Source: Pardosa pseudoannulata (lineage: Eukaryota > Arthropoda > Arachnida > Araneae > Lycosidae). Taken from it: a DNA stretch of 64,000 nt. The translations under genes were made by a program, and so were the position numbers. The DNA lies in contig CM063500.1 of assembly GCA_032207245.1 (NCBI GenBank), positions 78,702,125 to 78,766,124 on the forward strand. The letters run 5' to 3'. The notes under the pieces were generated by a model. It had not been told where the DNA came from and did no database searches. It worked only from the letters and a program-made list of their open reading frames with translations. Below are positions 58,482 to 64,000 of the stretch, piece by piece (the stretch's first letter is position 1; every line of letters begins with the position of its first letter).

Positions 58482-58587
58482 AATGCCTAAAAAATGTTTT
58501 AGTGTAAATATGTCTTTTTTCATTGTATTTAACTGTTACTCAATGTTTTATCTCATGAATATCATATATGAGTTGTAATATACATTT

Positions 58588-58598
58588 AATAAAATAAA
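58588..58598 (+). terminator. LANCL1 poly(A) signals
   Basis: Two overlapping AATAAA hexamers lie 107 and 112 bp after the LANCL1 stop codon, a normal distance for a short 3' UTR. Confidence 0.7.
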
Positions 58599-59114
58599 TT
58601 CATCATCAGTTTCTAAATGTTTTCATTGTTTTAATGAAATTTTTGTAGAAATTATCCTTATAAGAGGAAATGTGAAAAGTAAAATTCACCTGATCACCTA
58701 AAATATGAGGCTTTAAAATTATTTAGCAACACTTTTAAATTTTATTATGACAATTAAAAAAACTTGCAAGGAAATTTCTTTATTTCTTAGTTAAGAAGGG
58801 AAAACTAAATATATTATTTTAATGTAGAAGTATAATATAATTTCAACCAATCTTTAGCATTAAAATAATAATAAAAAAAATTATTTGTCTTAGTTGAAAT
58901 AAAGTTATTACTTGTGTTCATGGTTGCATTTAAAAATTTGTAAATTAGCTTATTTTTACTAGGTAAAAATAAATTAATGCATTTGATTGTAGTTTGATGC
59001 ATTTAAACATTAGCATGTATAGCCCCCCTCTAATAATGTATCAGGTATGATAATTAAACATTTTTTGAAAAATATTTTGAATTTTTTTTATTTTAATTTA
59101 AAGCAAGTTTTGCT

Positions 59115-59575
59115 TTTAAAATTTTATTACAAAGTTTTTGTTATTGATATTGGGGTATATTTTCTAAAATATATCATACAACTGATGTATTATGCCGTCA
59201 TTCACATTTTTAACATAGTCCTGAAAAAGAAATATTAGTGTTTGCCATGGCACATATCTCATCAGAACGGTACCCACACCTTGGAAATGGGTTGCCTTTT
59301 ACCAATCCCAGTCATCCCAGGACCAGACAATCTGTCATAAGCCATCCTATCCGGTACCTTAGACAATCTGGCATGGGAAAGGCTATGTCCCAGTCTTTAG
59401 ACACCCTCCTCTTTTTACAACTGGGCTTGGAACCGGCTTAGGCAGAGTTGAAATTTTATTACAAAGTTTTCATTATTGATATTGGAGTATATTTTCTAAA
59501 ATATATCACACAACTGATGTATTATGCTGTCATCGCATTTTTAATAGTCCACAGAGAAGAAATATTAGTGTTTGT
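59115..59575. repeat. Direct repeats around a GC-richer insert
   Basis: About 125 bp at 59115-59242 recurs at 59449-59575 (CAAAGTTTTNATTATTGATA type match; ACTGATGTATTATGC; AGAAATATTAGTGTTTG). Between them is a 205-bp GC-richer block (CCATGGCACATATCTCATCA to GGGCTTGGAACCGGCTTAGG) of unknown family with a B-box-like GGTTCCAAGCC on the minus strand. The 67-codon frame at 59238-59441 is inside it. Confidence 0.65.
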
Positions 59576-59831
59576 TGAACTTTTTCAAATTAAAATTTGT
59601 GTGGTCCTGTAAGAGAGATTATAGCAAGATTAATAATATGTCTAATTAAATGGTCTGATAAGAAGTTTTTCCACAATCAAGTCTAGTTTTTTCAAGAATT
59701 GAAGTATCTGTTGCCTAAAATGTTGTAGTGTAACTGCAAAATAACATGTTATCTTGAAAAAAGATTAAAGATTCTAATATGATGTCTGCCGAGTATATAT
59801 GTAAATGGGAAGTTTATTAAGAGAATAATTA

Positions 59832-60375
59832 CAGGCATACCAACTATTCTGGATTCTCCGAAGCAGCTCCGGAAAAATGAGAAAATTTGATGACTCCGTA
59901 AACTTTTGAGATTTTTCCGGAAAATAACAAAGCTTTTGAGCAGTTTAAAGATTACAATTCTTCAATAAATACAAAGTTTTGAAAAAAAAAATGCTGAATA
60001 TTACTCTTTTAACACAGTAATGCTGCATATTAAGTTTTCAGTACTGTGTGGAAAAACCAAACTGAATTTAGGTCAAATTTGAGTAGACAAACTCTAGAAT
60101 CCTGGATGATAGAAAAATGAAAATATTTTAATCAAGGTCTATGTTGCTATAAGAAGCACTGTTCTGAAAAATAAGTTGTGAAAGCTAATAAAAGCTACTC
60201 ATAAATTTTTAAATGCATAAATTTTAATTTGCCTTTTGCTGTGTAAATATTTTAAATTTAATTTTAATTTAGAAAGCAATAAGATATGTTCTTATGTATT
60301 ATCTATAATTAGCATGGTAAAATTTCAAACCATGCTGTTGCTCCGGACACAAATGTCTGAATGTTAGCATGTCTG
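59832..60375. mobile_element. hAT-like inverted-repeat element, copy 2
   Basis: Begins CAGGCATACCAACTATTC and ends AATGTTAGCATGTCTG; imperfect inverted ends. Body shared with copy 1. No coding frame and no clear target duplication. Confidence 0.6.
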
Positions 60376-61311
60376 TAATTATTGAATTATAATCACCTTG
60401 AAACGATTAATGTAAAATCTTGTCAAAAATAATTTTAAAGTCTTAGTTATAATTACTTGATAAAGCAACTCAGTTATTTGTATAACATTTTTTCAGTTGT
60501 TTAGAATAAGTAATTGTTGTAATTTAATCACTTATTACTAAGTAATTAATTTATAATTGCTGGAATTTAACCAATTATTATTAAGCATGTTGCTTTTCAG
60601 AGTTTTCACAGTATATGCTAAATTTACCATAAAACCATTAAAACAATTGAGTAATTTTATGCTGCAATTTTTAGTAATTATCTCCGTTTATTTATCCAAA
60701 TTTTGCTTCCTGTAACAAAGAATTTAAAAAGATATTATTTTGTTTATTCTAATTTTTATGAACTCATTTCCATCATTTGTTTCTACCAAGTATTGAAATC
60801 TTAAGTATGTATTATATTTTAAATAAATGTATATATTAATGTATTTAAAAAAATAACAGGGAAATCAAATGCTCAGTTTAAAATTTGAAACTTATAATTT
60901 AGGAATTTTTTACATATGTTTAAAATGTTTCTAAAAACTTCTGCTGAAATTCTACATTTTCTACTTTTTATTATTATTATTTTATTTTATTTTTTTTTGG
61001 GGGGGGGGGGCAAGTTTCTTTTTAAAATTTTCTCTGTCTCACTTTTATATATATAATGAGTTTGCATGATCTTTAATTTTAAGCTTAATATACTCATAAT
61101 ATTCAATGTAACTATATGTACTAAATGTCAAACTTTGCAGTTTACATTTTATTCAGTAGTTCAAGATGAATCATATATTTTTAAATATATTTTCAAATGG
61201 ATCGATAAAACAATATTATTTTTTAAAAAATTAAGCTATATAGGTATAATTTCTAATTTTGTTATGACAAATAATGGCTATGCATATTTAATTACTATTT
61301 ACAAAATAAAA
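60376..61311. other. AT-rich intergenic DNA
   Basis: No gene or named repeat seen. A poly(T) run followed by twelve G residues at 60999-61010 is the only oddity. Confidence 0.6.
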
Positions 61312-61750
61312 CAGGGTTCCCACGGTCCTTAAAAGTCCTTAAGAACTCCTTAATTTTAGCTTTCATTTTTAATAGCCCTTAAAACTATTTAATTTTTGTC
61401 AAAGGTCCTTAAAAACTCCTTAATTTTTAAATTGATACCCAATCAGCTTCTCCATCAACGTGATTCGCTGCCGTAACGCTAATTCCTATCAGTTTTCTTA
61501 TTTGACTGTTTTTTTTCCTTAGTTACTTATTTGACAAATAAATAATCTTTCACATACTGAAAAGGTTTAAAGTATAAAGTCAGCTGCCCTTTTCTAATAG
61601 CTAACAGTCATGCAAATTTTAATTAAACAAAGTATGGAGGGTGGAGGGTTTCTAGATATTTCAGTTACTTATGGAAGTTTAATTTTCCTTGCATTGAATG
61701 TAATAGAAAACTTTTCTTCCTTCTCAGACAACGTTGATTATAATCAGCTA

Positions 61751-61831
<81 letters not shown>

Positions 61832-62173
61832 TCATTTTTAAACTCTCAAAGTTCTGTTTATAATATTGTATTTTATTCACAATATATTTTTAGTTTTGAT
61901 CACTCAAGCTGTAGATGTACATTTTTCAAAATTAGTTTCTGTCAAATAGATTTATCTTAAATTAATTTTTCGGCATTTTTATAAACTTAATTCTGAAATA
62001 TCATAGGACATGTATTGAACATATCTTGTATGGTTCATAATCATTAAAATATGTTCCTCAGGAAATGGGGTTTATGTCGTTATGCCGTGTATTTCAAGTA
62101 GGTCCTTATAAAAAGTTACTTTGGTCCTTAGAAAGTCCTTAATATTTGTTCTGGAAAAAGAATGGGAACCCTG
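61312..62173. mobile_element. hAT-like element with (AT)n inside
   Basis: Inverted ends CAGGGTTCCCACGGTCC and GAATGGGAACCCTG, with repeated GTCCTTAAAAACTCCTTAA-type motifs just inside both ends (61333-61425 and about 62102-62145). 0.86 kb, non-coding; it contains the AT array 61754-61826. Confidence 0.75.
61754..61826. repeat. (AT)n microsatellite
   Basis: AT array of about 73 bp; the long YIYIYI frames on both strands here are artefacts. Confidence 0.95.
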
Positions 62174-62692
62174 TAAAATATCATAGGACTTATAGATGCA
62201 GCCAATATACCATGGTGGCAGTCATCCAGTCAAAATTAACCTCATAAAGTTTGAATTACCAAAATGAGAACAGCTAGGACTGTTTAAAAAATGCAGTTAC
62301 AATTTTTTGATTGAAAGTAATAGTGTGATGTATGTCAAGACTTTTGTAAAAATCTTTTTGTGTCTAATTTGCTTTATTTTTTATGGTATAAAATATTGAG
62401 GAATAGAGTTAAAATACTTTAAATTATCTAACATTTTCATCTATTTATTTTTATCTTAATAATAGTCATTTTTCAGTGTCCGATACAAAAATTCTAATCA
62501 CATGTAAATTATTTTTTAATTCATCAGTTTGATGATTAAATATTTAATTCGTTAAACTATTAAATATAGTATACTAGCCTTTTCTAATATTAGTTAAATA
62601 CAAACTATGTCTCTCTTTGCTATTTTGGTTAACAATTTTAAAACCAATAATGGCTGAGAAATATCTATATATAGAGAGAGAGTTTTGTTTTG

Positions 62693-63739
<1,047 letters not shown>

Positions 63740-63968
63740 CATCTGGCGTTCTGCTTTCGACCAATGATGTGGTCGCGACACGCGGTGCGATTACGTAATA
63801 CAAAACTGTCCAATGGTGGTGGCCTTCCGCGCAGTAATACATTTTCAATGCAAGTGACGAGCCCTGTTCTTCAGTGACGAAGTCGAGGCATCTTGACGTG
63901 GCTGCTACGTTACTGCCAATTTATCCATTCGGGTTGCGGCAAAGTTTGTGACGAGAAATACGTAACTG
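63740..63968 (+). promoter_or_regulatory. Probable promoter and non-coding first exon of a gene beyond the window
   Basis: After kilobases of AT-rich DNA, the composition turns CpG-rich. Two CCAAT boxes (63761-63765 and 63810-63814), a palindromic bZIP site TTACGTAA (63791-63798) and TGACGTG (63894-63900) precede a near-perfect donor, CTG then GTAAGTACT, with the intron starting at 63969. The only ATG-led frame in it (from about 63849) stops after nine codons, so the exon is probably 5' UTR. The gene itself lies to the right and cannot be named. Confidence 0.5.
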
Positions 63969-64000
63969 GTAAGTACTCAGCTGAGCAATAATAACAATCA

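Overview
This window is AT-rich eukaryotic DNA from an animal nuclear genome. Genes have short coding exons with GT-AG introns of 0.6 to 6 kb, intergenic and intronic DNA is packed with decayed transposons, and no operons or bacterial signals are present. The non-LTR retrotransposon tail, the tRNA-headed SINEs, the THAP exon and the piggyBac, Tigger, Tc1, mariner, hAT and Helitron fossils together suggest an arthropod, most likely an arachnid such as a spider. That assignment is inference from repeat style and not proven.

Three host genes are well supported. PIGM (GPI mannosyltransferase 1) is an intronless 406-codon reading frame on the minus strand at 19324-20544. Immediately upstream on the same strand, only 70 bp away, is CMC4, a 58-residue cysteine-motif mitochondrial intermembrane-space protein. 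It has two coding exons (26165-26216 and 20615-20739) separated by a 5.4 kb intron. Divergent from CMC4, and probably sharing a promoter near 26.2-26.4 kb, is a nine-exon LanC-like gene (LANCL1-type) on the plus strand, 29498-58481. It splices to an intact 407-residue protein with all zinc ligands. An antisense THAP zinc-finger first exon lies in LANCL1 intron 4 (40545-40751). The last 250 bp carry a CpG-rich stretch with two CCAAT boxes and a strong splice donor, probably the promoter and first non-coding exon of a gene starting outside the window.

Layout. 1-19 kb: no host gene seen; TTAA-flanked piggyBac-like elements, SINEs, one Tigger derivative, one Helitron, one hAT scrap and long featureless AT-rich spacer (10.2-11.9 and 12.9-19.3 kb). 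19.3-26.4 kb: PIGM and CMC4; the CMC4 intron holds a LINE tail and a three-deep nest (Helitron containing a TTAA element containing a SINE). 26.4-29.1 kb: a 1.3 kb tandem duplication in the probable first LANCL1 intron. 29.5-58.5 kb: LANCL1 with intronic repeats (Tigger copies, a 1.25 kb fold-back, a duplicated SINE, mariner and Tc1 ends, piggyBac fossils, the THAP exon). 58.6-63.7 kb: intergenic, with hAT elements, a SINE and long (AT)n arrays.

The most unusual feature is the density and architecture of TTAA-bounded elements. At least eight are readable at both ends and others at one end. They belong to several distinct TIR families, three or four of which still carry scraps of piggyBac transposase, and several have short palindromes next to the TIR. 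Three of them have inserted at the same TTAA of two different copies of one SINE. Full-length functional transposons were not found.
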